Shown here piece after piece: positions 30,420 through 43,589 of a stretch of 64,000 nt of DNA; position 1 is the stretch's first letter; every line of letters begins with the position of its first letter. Origin of the DNA: Terebella lapidaria (Eukaryota; Annelida; Polychaeta; Terebellida; Terebellidae); NCBI GenBank assembly GCA_949152475.1, contig OX424555.1:73113499-73177498 (forward strand), read 5' to 3'. The position numbers and the translations under genes were made by a program. The notes below the pieces were generated by a model. That model did no database searches. It was not told the DNA's origin and saw only the letters and a program-made list of their open reading frames with translations.

Positions 30420-30885
30420 AACTATTCGTCGGGCTTTGTTTCTATTGCAAAATGTATTTTACGTTTGTTTTTGGCATCATCAAAATCTAACTGTATTGGC
30501 GGTATAAATAGATTGATGCTTCATTCATACCACTGAGTGGGTGTCACTGCCGGGGGACGTTAAATCTGTCCCCGATACCATCAACCCAGGAGCCTTCTGG
30601 CTTGTGATTAGGTACTTATGTACTTGTCAGATGTTCCATGGGGTTTGTCTCGGATTTCCAAAATATTTTCATAGGTTGTTGGGCAGTTGTATACTAATTC
30701 CATTAGGTGTACAGTAGAAACAACTACATTTAACACACTGTCTGCCCCTGATGACGCCAGTGTGTCTTTGGATAAACTCTTTGGCCGGGCATGTTTCTAT
30801 TGCAAAATGTTGTATTTTACGTTTGTTATTGGTATCATCAAAATCTGACTGTATTGGTGGTATTAGATTGATACTTACATGATAA
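30420..30885 (+). repeat. Further 364-bp repeat copy, 3' of the RT
   Basis: After the triple hairpin the rest of a unit follows, then GTGTCACTGCCGGGGGACGTT near 30540 starts another diverged unit ending near TATTAGATTGATACTTACA. So the RT is flanked on both sides by the repeat in the same orientation. Confidence 0.85.
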
Positions 30886-30899
30886 TAAACTGGTAATGT

Positions 30900-32875
30900 A
30901 ATATTTTCGGTGTTTAGATATAGGCCTACATGCATTATGAACAGATTCACGAGTATTATCAGACCGACGGAAGAATGATTAAGGGTTTTTACACTGAATA
31001 ATCACAGCATAATGATAAATACATGACAGGTAAAGACTCAAATTATTACAGGTATGTATACTGCAAAATAATAATCATGTAGTTTACCAATGTTGGTGTA
31101 GCTCATCAGATTGTGAGAAACTTTTTTTTTCATGCTCTATGCGAAGAAATGCTTAGACTGGAGTCCCCAAAACGTGAAAGAACAAGAGTGATGCATGTAG
31201 GTTTACATGTTACTGAATCTGCGCTCAGTGATTGTTTAATATACCTTGAAAAGGGTAGTGGAATCGGTATTCGGTCATTGGGCCAGAATTAACGAACGGA
31301 GAGTTTACAATATGCAAATCAGTGTAAACCTGATTTCATCAGATTCACGCGATTCTTATTCGTGTGTGACGAATGTTGCAAAACCAGTCGCCAACACCAA
31401 AGACAAACATTATTTCATTAGTGTATTAAATTTGTGATAAATATCAGGCAGATGGTAGAACCATGTCAATACCATGATAGAATAACCGGTCACGAAGCCA
31501 GATTGTCATGAAAACAGTACATGCTTACCGTATATAGATGTTTGTACTAGTCAAGCATATCAGCAACAAAGACCTTTCGCCTTTCGTATCATGTGTGTAA
31601 TGTTTGCTTGTTTCCAGACCGCAAGCATTCAACACTCTCTAAGGCTGGAACTGAACAACCGACACAGTCGTTTGTAGCATTTTGACCGAGCCCAGGCCAT
31701 TTAGGAGTCCATTATGGTCAAACGTTTTAACGTCTTGGAATTAGTCACACTTTCACAAATTTTGGGTGTTCTGAGATTCAAGACCATATTTGAAGACAGT
31801 TTTTGTCTTCGAAAAAGGGCCAAAATATGACTTTAAATAAAAGACGGGGGTTTGCAATCTCCGATTGCCTTATCAGGGTTGTCGTCCAATTAAACTACGA
31901 ATTGGTCTGTGAAATAATTACAGATACCATCCCAAATTATTCCCAATTATTTAGTGTTATTGGCACAACTGGATACTGACAAGCATTTTTGTTCAAATTC
32001 CGAAGCCAAACCCATGGATGAAGTTCGCAAGTTCACATAATCAAATCCCAATTGTACTATTAGTATCCTAAGCAAAGCCATGTGGATATCACAAACTCCC
32101 AGTCTCCCAGCCAGTTGAGTGTGAGATCAGGTGCCTCGGAAGTGTGGGTATCTCCTGCCCACAGCGACACTCCCTGCGATATCGACACGGGCAAATGGAG
32201 ATGCAAATATATGCATAATATGGGATGGGATGATACATTTCATCATTTACATATAGGCTTGGTGTGATATATGACCTTCGACCAGATCATAGTGCCGACC
32301 ATAAAAATTCTTGAATGTCGATCTCAATATCTATGTTTGAGCAGTTTGGAAATTATAAACTATGATATGGCTATGAATTCCTAGTACGATAGGACGCGTA
32401 GTCTCTGTAGGCTGGTGATGCTGGGATATTACCGCTCGAGATTTGACAATAGGAAAATCAAAATCATCACTTATGTCAAGTAACCATTAAACAATTCGCC
32501 TTCATTGTCAATGTCAAGGTGAATATTCTAATACGCGGAAGATGACATTGGAGAATACTTTATTTCTTTGGTTTCCTGTTCGACTGTATATATCTGATGT
32601 GGGTAGTCACCAATTCTAGGGTTGAGATGGATTCTGTGTCCTGCGAGATCAAAACGGCTGCATTCCCACATTAGCCTTGTAGACCGTTGGGACTCTTCAT
32701 TGAACCGTAGTGTTAAACAGAGTGCAGTGACTGATTTAATTACATAGGCATTCATATTACTGAAAGACATAGGCATTCATATTGCGATCAAAGACATTTT
32801 GTTTAATCGACGCATTGGTCTCTCCATTTAGTTGGTGCAAATTTTAAGTTGACTTGTTCATGTGTCGATTTGGTA
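30900..32875. other. Gene-free stretch with one duplicated patch
   Basis: No gene recognised. 32350-32446 repeats the flank at 28010-28118. Short frames (31246-31437, 32082-32267, 32528-32776) have no motifs. Confidence 0.45.
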
Positions 32876-32879
32876 TGTG

Positions 32880-34786
32880 TTTCAATCGTTTCCAGCCAAA
32901 TTTTCAATGTATTGAAAGATACATTTGTTAGAAAATATTTTTCTGATGTGTTGGTGAAAAAAGAAGTTTTGGTTCGAAATCGAGCCATTTCCACCCCCCC
33001 CCCCCCCCCTTCATAATGGTAGCCGCTCACTACAACACTTCGAGAATGCGCTCAAATATTGGCACATTCGAATATGACGTCACATATAGTCAATCAGTCT
33101 TGACCTTTGAGTTTGACCATCAGTGACCTTGAGATGGAAAGGGCAATTTTGATGGTAAAAACATCAGCAGTGGCTCAGTACAATACATTTCTTTGGTAAA
33201 CTTTCATAGTCCTTGGGATGAATTTTTGCAGTATATGCGGGTTGCGGACAAATATGGGAATTAAGGGACGCGAACAGAGACTTGGGATTCAGCATTATAC
33301 GAGTGTGTAACTACAAAAACTAGATTCACTTCTAGATTCCATTAGGCGAATTAGCGATTATACCTCAAGCTTTCTACACATGCCTTTTTCTAAAAAATGA
33401 AGCAATTTAGTTTGGATTTTCCTTTCACAATAGTGGACTGCTAGTAATTATTACATATCAGCAGAAATACGTAACGAGATTAGTGTGTATGATATTTTAT
33501 GATCTCAAATCCCACACAAACAACACCACAAAATGCATTAAATTGTAACAACATAGAGGATGGTTTTCAATTCAGCAAATCGATGTCTAATGCAAACGGC
33601 GTGGAACTGAGAGTAGTACAATGAATGTATATCACTATAAACGCACCGGTCGTGCCAATAAACCCGAAGTGACGTATATTGCCTCGACGTGTCAACCATT
33701 GTTAGCCAGCTTGGTCATATCATTTTACAATCAGCACTTCACTCCTATAATATGGATATTGATTGTTGATGATATTGATCAGTGTACAGTGGTGTAACTG
33801 CAGAACTGAGGGTGTACAATGTGTTTGCTTTTCAGGGCGATGGTCGTCTTTGTTCGGAGAGTGTATTTTCACATCCCGATCCAAACTTCTGATACCAGAT
33901 TTTTTTGCACTCCTCAATGCTTATATCTGCATATTTTGATGTATTCCCCAATTATAGCTCTGGCCGTTATGTTGCTCGTGCTTATTGCACTGACGATAAA
34001 TAACAAATTTCTCCATGAAACTGTGCGGGAGACATGATAAAAAATGTTACAAACATGAGCTTGTCCGGACCCCATTTTTAATTTTACTGCTGAACTGGTG
34101 GGAGTCCTAGTTGTCTGATTTCGACCAGGCTGGTATCGTCTGTTGAGTAAATATTTATATTATTCTGCAGCGCTCTGGTGTTATGATGATAACTCATGAC
34201 CGTGATTTCACAATTATCGACCAGTTATGGTGGGGGTATTGTATTATAGCACTGGATGGGAGAATTTGTTTTTGGTAAAATCAACAATTGTCGTTGAAAG
34301 GATTCTACAAGTATTGTCAGCTAAGGGCCGATTTTGATTGGCAGATTTTGCTCTCTGATATGAAATCAATCTGTGTCCAGACCATCAACGTACGAGTGGA
34401 GGTCGCCGACGCCCCGACAACAATCTCAGCCAGTCTGTCAACGCAGGATTATCTACTGATGTGTTGACATAACTCGGGAGGAAAACATTTCACCACTCCT
34501 TCCTATTGCATGTTGTCGGGATCGACTAAAGGTCAACTCCATTACGGCCTCAAATTTTGTCCACAAATAACAGTTCGGCCAACGGCAAGACGACCACTCG
34601 TCCACTCTTGCCGTCTTGTAATAAACTGGAGGCCACAGCAAATAGACTCCCGTGTGTATGCTTGATCTTAAAGCCTTGATAATTGATGTAGTAGACAAAA
34701 TCCCAGCGTGCTGAGTTATATTCCACTTGATTTGCAGACAAATTTCCCTCCGCCACAAAATGGACCAGTATGTACAGTGTATATTT
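32880..34786 (+). repeat. Segmental duplication block X
   Basis: Colinear with 41945-46145. Shared phrases in order: GTGTTGACC/CTTGACC with TGACCT near 33105 and 42130; ATTCAGTATTATAC-like near 33291 and 42308; TCGGTCATATCATTT-like near 33710 and 42950; TTGTTCGG/TGTGTTCGG near 33850 and 45232; GTTGAGTAAATATTTATA near 34144 and 45504; CAGTCTGTCAACGCAGGA near 34433 and 45793. It contains a poly-C run at 32994-33009. It contains paired frames (see findings) but no gene I can name. Confidence 0.85.
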
Positions 34787-35735
34787 GGATATGTTTACTT
34801 ATAGTGGTCTGGGTTTGATCCCCTATATATCATGAATTAATGAACATATTTTGGTCCCCTTTATATATGTTGTATATTATACAATTTTGAAAGGGGACCA
34901 ACTTTTATTTTGTTACTAAAGTATATAGAATAAAACAGAGAAGTATTTGAGAATGATGAATTTTATAAAATTATTTTAAACAAAAGGCTGGTCTTTTGAA
35001 AGGTTGGTCCTCTATTTTGGTCCTCTATTTTGGTCTTTTTTGCATATATTAGGTATTACATTGTTCGAATAATAATAATAACCAAATTTTACGATAAATA
35101 TGGAATAAATGAAAATTCAAGGTGATTTTATGAATCATTGAAAAAACCATGAAAAAGGCTGGTCTTATGGCATATGTGGTCCCCTATAGAGGTCCCCTAT
35201 TATGGTTATTTATGAAATGATGGAAATAATAAAATTGAACTTATTCTTATTATCATCTGTGACATTTTCTAATCCTTTCCGATGACAGACAAATCCCTAT
35301 TTCCGATCTTTTTAATGATCACATTTACGCGGTTAGGGCATGCAGCCATCTTGTTGGATCCGAAATTGGTGCTTTTTCATTGGCTAATAAGGAAAGAGCG
35401 TCATGATATGGAAGTGGACTTATCATTGTCTACACAAATATATATATGCGGTTTTATATATTAAAATTAGTGAAAATGAAATGTAAATGAAACATATTTA
35501 TTAGTGTAACATTTTATTGAATTTGCACTGTTTTACATAAAATTGCAGTATTTTGCAAATTTGTTTTCAATATATTGCTATGCCATTTATTTCGTGATGT
35601 ATTTACACAATAGTACATAGATTTTACGAAATAAATGAAATGAGTGATGTAATTGATGAACACTACATCAATTAAAGCGATCCTAAAGTACTTCATGCTA
35701 AAGCATATGATGGAGTTACTATATTAATTATAAAT

Positions 35736-36765
35736 TCACACAACATACATCCTGGAAATTTCTTCAATCAAAACATCAAACACATCCATCCCTTGTGCTC
35801 GCATATTCTTCCTAAAAATAAACTCGTCAACATGAGAGGCCAATAATGAACTGGATGTTCCTCGACCGTCTGCGTCCAGCTGGCCCCACAGACCCTGGTG
35901 TTGGTATGAGTACCATCAGCTGCAACATAGGACACAGAATGATTTACGGTCCTGTGGTGATCCCGAGGATGGACAACCCGTCGTAGGCACCCCATTCATC
36001 AGAATGGATAGTACTGCCTGGGGCAATGTGGCGTTGGATGATTGGAAGGAGTGTCTCGGCTCTCCTGTTTGGTACCAAAATGATGATACAGAGCTTCCTC
36101 CTCCTTTCAATCATCCCAAACGCTCATTCCCACGTGAAACCTTCCTCTGTTGTATTTGCGTCGGGCACCCAACAAACTCTCATCAATTTCTACAATATCT
36201 CCAACACCACCTAACATACATGGAAATCTTGGTAGATAGGATGGCATGATCTCTCGTGTGAAATTGCAAAAGTCAACGATGACTCTCTTACTTATGGACA
36301 AACTTTTTGATATGTATTTTATTTTTGTTTGTGTTGATAATTTGTGAATGATGGCCAGGATTTGAGACAAATTCAATTTTGATTTGGTGAAGAAACTTCT
36401 CGTCCGGATTGAGTAACGTGCTTCGCATCTTTGATTCGGGCAGGCAAAGCGTTGTCCATCCACCACGTCACTTGCCACCTGGAGGGTACACGGACGACCG
36501 CATCTCTCGCATGTCTTCTCACCTGTACAATAAATTGTTGTTTCATTTCTCCACATTATGAATGATTTATAATACATTTAGTATGTGTTTTTTGCAAATA
36601 TTATCAATTGCAAAACAATATACACCAAAGTTAAAATATTTGCTTGTTTAATATATTTTATATTTATTTCGTTGTATACTTATTTGCAAAAAGGTTCTTT
36701 TCACGAAGCCAAAGTAGAAGGTTCTCTAGATTCAAGACAAGTGTCCAAAACTGGAAGTCATTCAT
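35736..36765 (-). pseudogene. Merlin-type transposase, multiply frameshifted
   Basis: The readable start is MNDFQFWTLVLNLENLLLW (36765 down), then an intron-like gap. Next come a zinc-ribbon-like CERCGRPC ... CPNQRC and FFTKSKLNLSQIL (36577 down) and the first catalytic Asp in DIVEIDES followed by RKYNRGR. The frame shifts near 36118 into MIERRRKLC ... and the second Asp in TIHSDEWGAYDGL (about 36000), shifts again to VNHSVSYVAADGTHTNT and once more to GLWGQLDADG ... SRMYVV. The Glu expected just before GLWG is not readable. Family members cut and paste DNA with an RNase H-fold DDE domain. This copy cannot encode active enzyme as read. Confidence 0.88.
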
Positions 36766-36939
36766 GGCTATAAAAATGCCTATCTCCGTTTAAATACTCA
36801 TACTTGTTGAGTGAAACATTATATCCATACAATTTGTATGATGATGGGTTGTTCTCAAAAATTCTGAACAAGTCTTTGATGTGTGTTTCTGGAATTCTAC
36901 GATCGATAATGCCTGCTCCTGTGGATTGCCTCCAAAAAG

Positions 36940-37461
36940 ATGGTCAAAGATGGTTTCCTGTCCTTGTGGCAGTTTCCCGAAACCCCACATGAGGACATCA
37001 CCATTTACTTCATTAGCAGGCCGCGGTCAAAATCCAATTTGATGCTGGAGAGATCCAGGACAGTTAGGCGTAGCTACTGCTATACGATCGTGTTACTAGC
37101 TGAACACAACCTGAGGTACATTCATCACTTCACCTACAGGTAATTATACACACGAATATGATAAGACATAAATAAATGGTATCAAACATTTTTTTTATTT
37201 TCCATTTCAGTACAATTTTGTTTACATCAAATATTTATTTTATCTACACATAGGTTTCCACCACATGGAATACCGGTGAACCTGCTCCTTCGTAGGATAG
37301 GCAATGAGGTCAGGGGAAGACTGCAGGAACAAGTAAAGGAGGCCAAGAAAACAACTCTCTTTTATGGCTGGCCAGGATTCTGTGATTGTCATGAGATCAA
37401 GTCACCGGTTCCACCCCTGGCCACTCCACCAGCACTTCCAGCCTCTTGGCTGATGAAATGA
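36940..37461 (+). CDS. Unrecognised two-exon frame inside the Merlin element
   Basis: The frame is open over 36940-37139, ends at a donor (CACCTACAG|GTAATT), and joins in phase at an acceptor (TCTACACATAG) to 37254-37461. The junction reads HFTYR then FPPHGIPVNLLLRRIGNEV, ending in a Pro-rich tail (PPLATPPALPASWLMK). The matched splice phase argues for a real transcript. No start ATG is certain, and an overlapping minus-strand frame is equally open in places. It could be an accessory ORF of the transposon or a captured host fragment. I do not recognise it. Confidence 0.4.
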
Positions 37462-38379
37462 ACTTTTATTTCTTTATTTTTTTCTTCTGTTCTAAGTAAA
37501 TTTATAATACATTTAGACCACTCGTAAAATATGGCATATTTGATACTAAGTATCTTATCTTAAGTATGCATTATTTCCGGATATTGCATGTAAACGACAG
37601 TGTTTGATAAGTACATGTAACGAAATAAATCATATTTGAGACTCTATGTGGTTAATATTACATTTATCCATGATAATTATATTCAACATATATACATACT
37701 AGTACGGTAAAAGACACCCATACTAGGATTTTAAATGATATTTCTTACTAGTCCTCAGTGACGCAAATTAGTGATGCGTGTGGATTTTGACAGCTGAAAA
37801 TGGCGGAAAAAGCTATGAATATTGAGATGATTTGTTGACAGATACTGATGGTTCCAAAGGTAAAAAGGCAATTATGTGACTTCGAAACATTAATTTAATA
37901 GTATGTAATCATTATTATATAGGGGACCACTATGGGGGACCAATATATGGGACCAATTTCAACTTTCAGTCCGGCCTTCTATTTCTGTAAAAAAAATGTT
38001 TTTTAGCATATTTTTAACTTGAATTGTATAAAAACTAATGATTTTTCGGTCTAAAAGAAGTTGGTCCCCTTTCCCTTATACGAAATTTCCCAACATATAT
38101 AAATATGAAGGAAATCCGTTGAAAACTTATTGAGCTATGAAGTTATGAAGCCAGACCACTATAAGTAAACATATCCGTATATTTTACGTCACTATCGGAA
38201 ACTTTCATGTGGTGGAGGCACTGAAGAAATTAGCTTAAAGGCTAAGAAAGGTTACTGGAGAAATATATAGTTTTAAGCTCCCAAAGTCTGAAATGGTATT
38301 TTTCGACAACATGGGCCCAAGGGGAACACTGTTTCCTATATATTCACAATTGATTCCTTGAAAAAAAAGGACCTTTATG

Positions 38380-38600
38380 TCCACAATTGATTCCTGAGCT
38401 GTACAGTTTATAATAAGCGAGATATTAGCCACTTTGTTCTCTGACCTTCAAAATAAACTAAAAGTTCAAGTTCAAGGTTATGAGAACTTTCAGCATATAT
38501 CATTTCTTGTCTACAATTGATTCCCAGCTGTGAAGTCCATAATAAGCGAGATATTGGCAATTTTGTGCTCCTTGAAAATGAGGTCAAGGTCAAATTCAAT
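38380..38600 (-). repeat. Inverted fragment of the 26.75-27.70 kb array
   Basis: Carries ATAATAAGCGAGATATT twice, CACAATTGATTCCTGAGCTG and related words, which are reverse complements of the array units. About two units, diverged. Confidence 0.8.
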
Positions 38601-38639
38601 TCCGGACCGGATGGATGGATATACACATTTGTTCGGTAT

Positions 38640-41600
38640 TGTTGTACTCTTTATAATATTGTGGCTGTGGTGAAACTGTGGTGCTGCCAGTTTTTCCCAA
38701 ACAAATATAACCGACCAATAAGTTATTATCTCGAGCTAATTCTATGATCACTGCAATCTGACCATTCAATGTTTACATTCCAATATTACCATAGACAATG
38801 TAGTATTTGGGTTTATTTGTACTTATGTACTTGTCAAACACTTTTTTCATGAGATTTTTTTTCCGGATTTTAAAGGCAGCTCCTTCCTGATGAAGGAAGT
38901 TTGAATTTGGATGCATACATTTGGTCAGCTTTATACACACTCCAAGAAAAATGTATTCTGGATTTAGTTTTGCCATCATTAAAATCTGTTTGCAGCAGTG
39001 CTAAGAAGTGGATACATACATTTACGTACGTTGTTATGTACGGATGTGAATATTCCACACTACGATTTGATGACTAACTGTGCAGTCGTAAAAACAGTGA
39101 AATATTGCAATTGTTGTAATAAAAATATCGCTCTTTTTCACATGTGTATTGTAGATGTAAGTATCAATCTATTACCACCAATACAATCAGATTTTGATGA
39201 TGACAATAACAAACGTAAAATACAACATTTTGCAATAGAAACAAAGCCCGACCAAATAGTTTATCCAAAGACACACTGGCGTCATCAGGGGCAGACAGTG
39301 TGTTAAATGTAGTTGTTTCTACTGTACACCTGATGGAATTAGTATACAAATGCCCAACAACCTATGAAAATAATTTAGAAATCCGAAACTAACCCCATGG
39401 AATAGATACATGACAAGTACAAAAGTACCCAATCACAAGCCAGAAGGCTACTGAGCTGATGGTATCCTCGGGGACAGATTTAACGTCCGCCAGCAGTGAC
39501 ACCGACTCAGTGGTATGAATGTAAGTATCAATCTATTACCACCAATACAATCAGATTTTGATGATGACAATAACAAACGTAAAATACAACATTTTGCAAT
39601 AGAAACAAAGCCCGACCAAATAGTTTATCCAAAGACACACTGGCGTCATCAGGGGCAGACAGTGTGTTAAATGTAGTTGTTTCTACTGTACACCTGATGG
39701 AATTAGTATACAAATGCCCAACAACCTATGAAAATAATTTAGAAATCCGAAACAAACCCCATGGAATAGATACATGACAAGTACAAAAGTACCCAATCAC
39801 AAGCCAGAAGGCTACTGAGCTGATGGTATCCTCGGGGACAGATTTAACGTCCGCCAGCAGTGACACCGACTCAGTGGTATGAATGTAAGTATCAATCTAT
39901 TACCACCAATACAATCAGATTTTGATGATGACAATAACAAACGTAAAATACAACATTTTGCAATAGAAACAAAGCCCGACCAAATAGTTTATCCAAAGAC
40001 ACACTGGCGTCATCAGGGGCAGACAGTGTGTTAAATGTAGTTGTTTCTACTGTACACCTGATGGAATTAGTATACAAATGCCCAACAACCTATGAAAATA
40101 ATTTAGAAATCCGAAACTAACCCCATGGAATAGATACATGACAAGTACAAAAGTACCCAATCACAAGCCAGAAGGCTACTGAGCTGATGGTATCCTCGGG
40201 GACAGATTTAACGTCCGCCAGCAGTGACACCGACTCAGTGGTATGAATGTAAGTATCAATCTATTACCACCAATACAATCAGATTTTGATGATGACAATA
40301 ACAAACGTAAAATACAACATTTTGCAATAGAAACAAAGCCCGACCAAATAGTTTATCCAAAGACACACTGGCGTCATCAGGGGCAGACAGTGTGTTAAAT
40401 GTAGTTGTTTCTACTGTACACCTGATGGAATTAGTATACAAATGCCCAACAACCTATGAAAATAATTTAGAAATCCGAAGAAGATCTATCACCTTCTTCG
40501 TTATATATGCCGAGTCGATATATCTCGCATTCGCCAATGAGTGTACAACATTCATGCATTTCATACAGTGAATTCATATACTACAAACGACTGAAAACAC
40601 GACATCAGATACTTCGGAACTGCATAATAGACTCATCAGTTCTTCGGATTTTGCACATTCTGACATTAAAGCCACATGAGATGCATGCAGAACTCTCAGT
40701 ATCAACGTCCCCGAACAAATCCTGACGCCAACGACATAAAACATGTTGCAGTGGGAATTAATGTGTCTTGCTGGAGGCTCGTTGCTCTTGACTGAGATCT
40801 GAGCGCGGCAAATGACACACTGTCTTCGTCTGTGTTAGGACTGAGTAAGTCCCAGCAGCATATGAACATTAGCGCCAAACGATGCTGAAGGCAAATCCAT
40901 TACAGCATTGCGTCATCCACTGGCCACATCAGGTTGATACGACTCTATATCGTGTTTGCTTCTCCCTCGTGGTCTGACACACGTCCCAGGATTTACAGCG
41001 CACTTTCGAGGTACCCAGGACATGTTGCCAGCCTATTTTGCACACCGTGAGATAACAACAGCGCGCTGCACCTTGCAGCTGCCATGACGCCGGAGTGCCG
41101 CGCCGTCTCTGAAATCCCCATCGGCCACTGTTTGGGCAATAACTGACAGAATAGTTCACCGAATACGGCCCTTACCTCTCTCTCTACATGTATTGCTACA
41201 TTAGCGTTATTAGATATTGAACCCAGGCGACATACGCGTCATGGGGATATCACATGAGCTGCGCATTGGGACAACTATGGAACCAGATCTCGGGAATATT
41301 TCTGGATCGATGACACCGGACCTAGTACAGCAAGGGGCAGGTATGGAGACCTACTTTGTGTAAAGCACTGTCAACAAGATTCACTTTGCTTCTACGTGCG
41401 TCATATTTGGTGAATATATTCAACCATATGACCATTTGTTTTTCCAATATCAATGTGTTAGATTGAAATACAATTCACGAATTTATAGAGGCGAGCAGGG
41501 GCGCAGATAGTTTGTTCCACATAGAAAATTGTCAGACAAAATCAGAACTTCTTACCCCCACGTCCCCCATCACCACCACCATCACCATATATGGCCATGA

Positions 41601-41960
41601 TGAGGGCGAATCTGGTGTTCTGGATATAGTGAGTGGGCATGTCCTGTCCCATATGTGGTACCTGTCATGACTAATGGATTAGCTCATATTGGTCATAGAT
41701 TTGGCACACTTATCAACCATATCATGGGGACATACATATTATTCCCTAAATGCAGCTAATAGTATGGGTGAAACACATCCCTGTCAAAGCAGGGTTCACT
41801 TCGGCAACCAATCTCTCATGGCTGCTACTAGCTCTGGAATATCAGGTATCTCGTTATGTAATTATGCATGTATGTTACTAACCAAACACACAATATGTTG
41901 CCGATTATGTATGCCAGGATGGCGATTGGCGATTATGTGTTATCTGTCTTGAACCATTCC
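38640..41960 (+). repeat. Segmental duplication block A
   Basis: Colinear with B (47150-49790) and, from 40550, with C (54790-56240). Shared phrases: CTCGAGCWAATT and GATCACTGCAATCT near 38732 and 47258; TCTCGCATTCGC near 40524 and 48384; GAGCGCGGCAAATGACACAC near 40800 and 48657; CACGTCCCAGGATTTAC; and CCAGATCTCGGGAAT. The 364-bp array interrupts it. Confidence 0.85.
39157..40479 (-). repeat. 364-bp tandem array, 3.6 near-identical copies
   Basis: Unit boundaries (GTATGAATGTAAGTATC) recur at exact 364-bp spacing. Units differ at only a base or two (for example CGAAACTAAC versus CGAAACAAAC). It is inverted relative to the copies beside the Penelope-like RT. A 61-codon frame recurs in each unit, starting at TTG rather than ATG; compared with the 28-kb units most differences change the residue, so it is not treated as coding. 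The array is absent from the equivalent place in block B (about 48340), so it was inserted or expanded after the duplication. Confidence 0.95.
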
Positions 41961-43589
41961 CAGCCATAAATGAAATTCTAGCCATTGAAAATATTTTTGG
42001 AATTATTTCTGATTATTTCCTCCACTTTTTCCCCCCATAATGGGAGCTGTTCAGTGTAAATTACACTCGAAAATTCAGCCGAAATATTGACAAATTCAAA
42101 TAGAAAATCACACCTAGCCATTTCCGTGTTGACCTTGAGTTCTACCTTCAATGACCTAGCGAGGTAAATGGCAATATTGGTGAAAAAACCAGCAGCTGTC
42201 GCTCAACACAATACAATTCTCTGGTAATCTTTCTTGGCCTTTTGAATTTTTTTGCAGTATTGTGGACAAATACTTGTATTAAGCGACGGAAACAAAGAGT
42301 TTAGATTCAGTATTATACAAAAAGTTCAAATACCAATAATTGATTCACTTCGGAGAAACTAATTTCCATTAGACTAATTAGCAAGTATACCTCAAGCGTT
42401 CGCATGCCTTCTTCACGAAAATAAAAGCAATTTAATTTGGATTTTCCTCCCACATTAGTGGTGTGTTTGTGTGATCGTCCACTAATAGTAGTTATTACAT
42501 ACGAGTGGGTGACAGTGGTTATAGATTGATACCTACATTCATGATATCCAGACCCGCAAACACTTGCTTGAACACATCGAAGTTTAATGCAAACAGCCTG
42601 GAACCGAAGATAGTAAAATGAATGTATATCACTAATAATGCATTGGTCGTGCCAATTATAGTAATTCCTAGAAGACATGATTACGGATAATCGTAGATGT
42701 CATGATGTACTAGACCACTAGAGGAGGTTGTGTCCAGATACGCCCGTTCGTAGAGGCCAAAACTGTACATCTGCAGATCCATGGATTATTGTCATGACGT
42801 CATTCAATCTATTGCTAAGCACCGTCATTATCGCGAGGCGAATCGATGATTATTCGCCAGGTGGCAGCATCTTATGGTCAACTCATCCGCACCACACAAT
42901 AAAATCAAAGTGGAGTACATTGCCTCATCATGTAAACCATTGCTGGTCAGCTCGGTCATATCATTTGGCAATCAAGACTTCATTCATATAATATGGATAT
43001 TGACCATATATACCATTTATTTCATACTTTCGTACGATATTTTTGGTGTTAACAACAATACAGCAAATGAAGAGAATAATCAACATGGTTAACAAAACAA
43101 GTGCATTAACTTTAACACAGATGTTGAATAATGTCATGAACGTCATTATCGATGATATCACAGGTATATGAATCGTCTCTGATGGAGCATAGTTCCTTGG
43201 TAATATCCCTAAGACCCGTTTTCAATGTCACAGGGCATGTACACTCTAAACAGTAGAATTTTCACAACACTGTGAAACTCCAAAACACATGCATAACACC
43301 TTCTATTTACCATTTGTTTACAGGAATTGACGGTATTCTACATCTCAGTGACGCCTCAACAAGCATAGCGCCACCTATATATGGTCTACCAGTTAACAAT
43401 TGTGACGGGTCCATGCCGGATATACCGTGAATTAGAATATTGTCAATAAATTTTGATGAGATATATCACCCAGCTGATACCAATGTTCTTACAGGAACAC
43501 AATGGCATAGAAACCAGACAATACCGTAATATAGTCAATTATATCTTGGGCATGGCCCTTGCAGTTGTAGGTAAGTATTGACAAATCCA

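Larger units (their letters stand above)
34787..38176 (-). mobile_element. Merlin-type DNA transposon
   Basis: A 3390-bp element whose 26-bp inverted termini start GGATATGTTTACTTATAG and are perfect complements. It is flanked by GTATATTT at 34779-34786 and 38177-38184, an exact 8-bp target duplication of the size used by Merlin. Subterminal GGTCCCCTTT/AAAGGGGACC words occur in both orientations at both ends. It encodes an IS1016/Merlin-like transposase on minus, now broken, and a second, spliced-looking frame on plus. The insertion lies at the end of block X; the other copy of X has a similar sequence without the element. Confidence 0.92.

Noticed and set aside
39157..40479. Recurrent 61-codon frame in each 364-bp unit as a small protein gene
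   Set aside because: It starts at TTG, and compared with the 28-kb units most base differences change the residue, so there is no sign of selection on protein.
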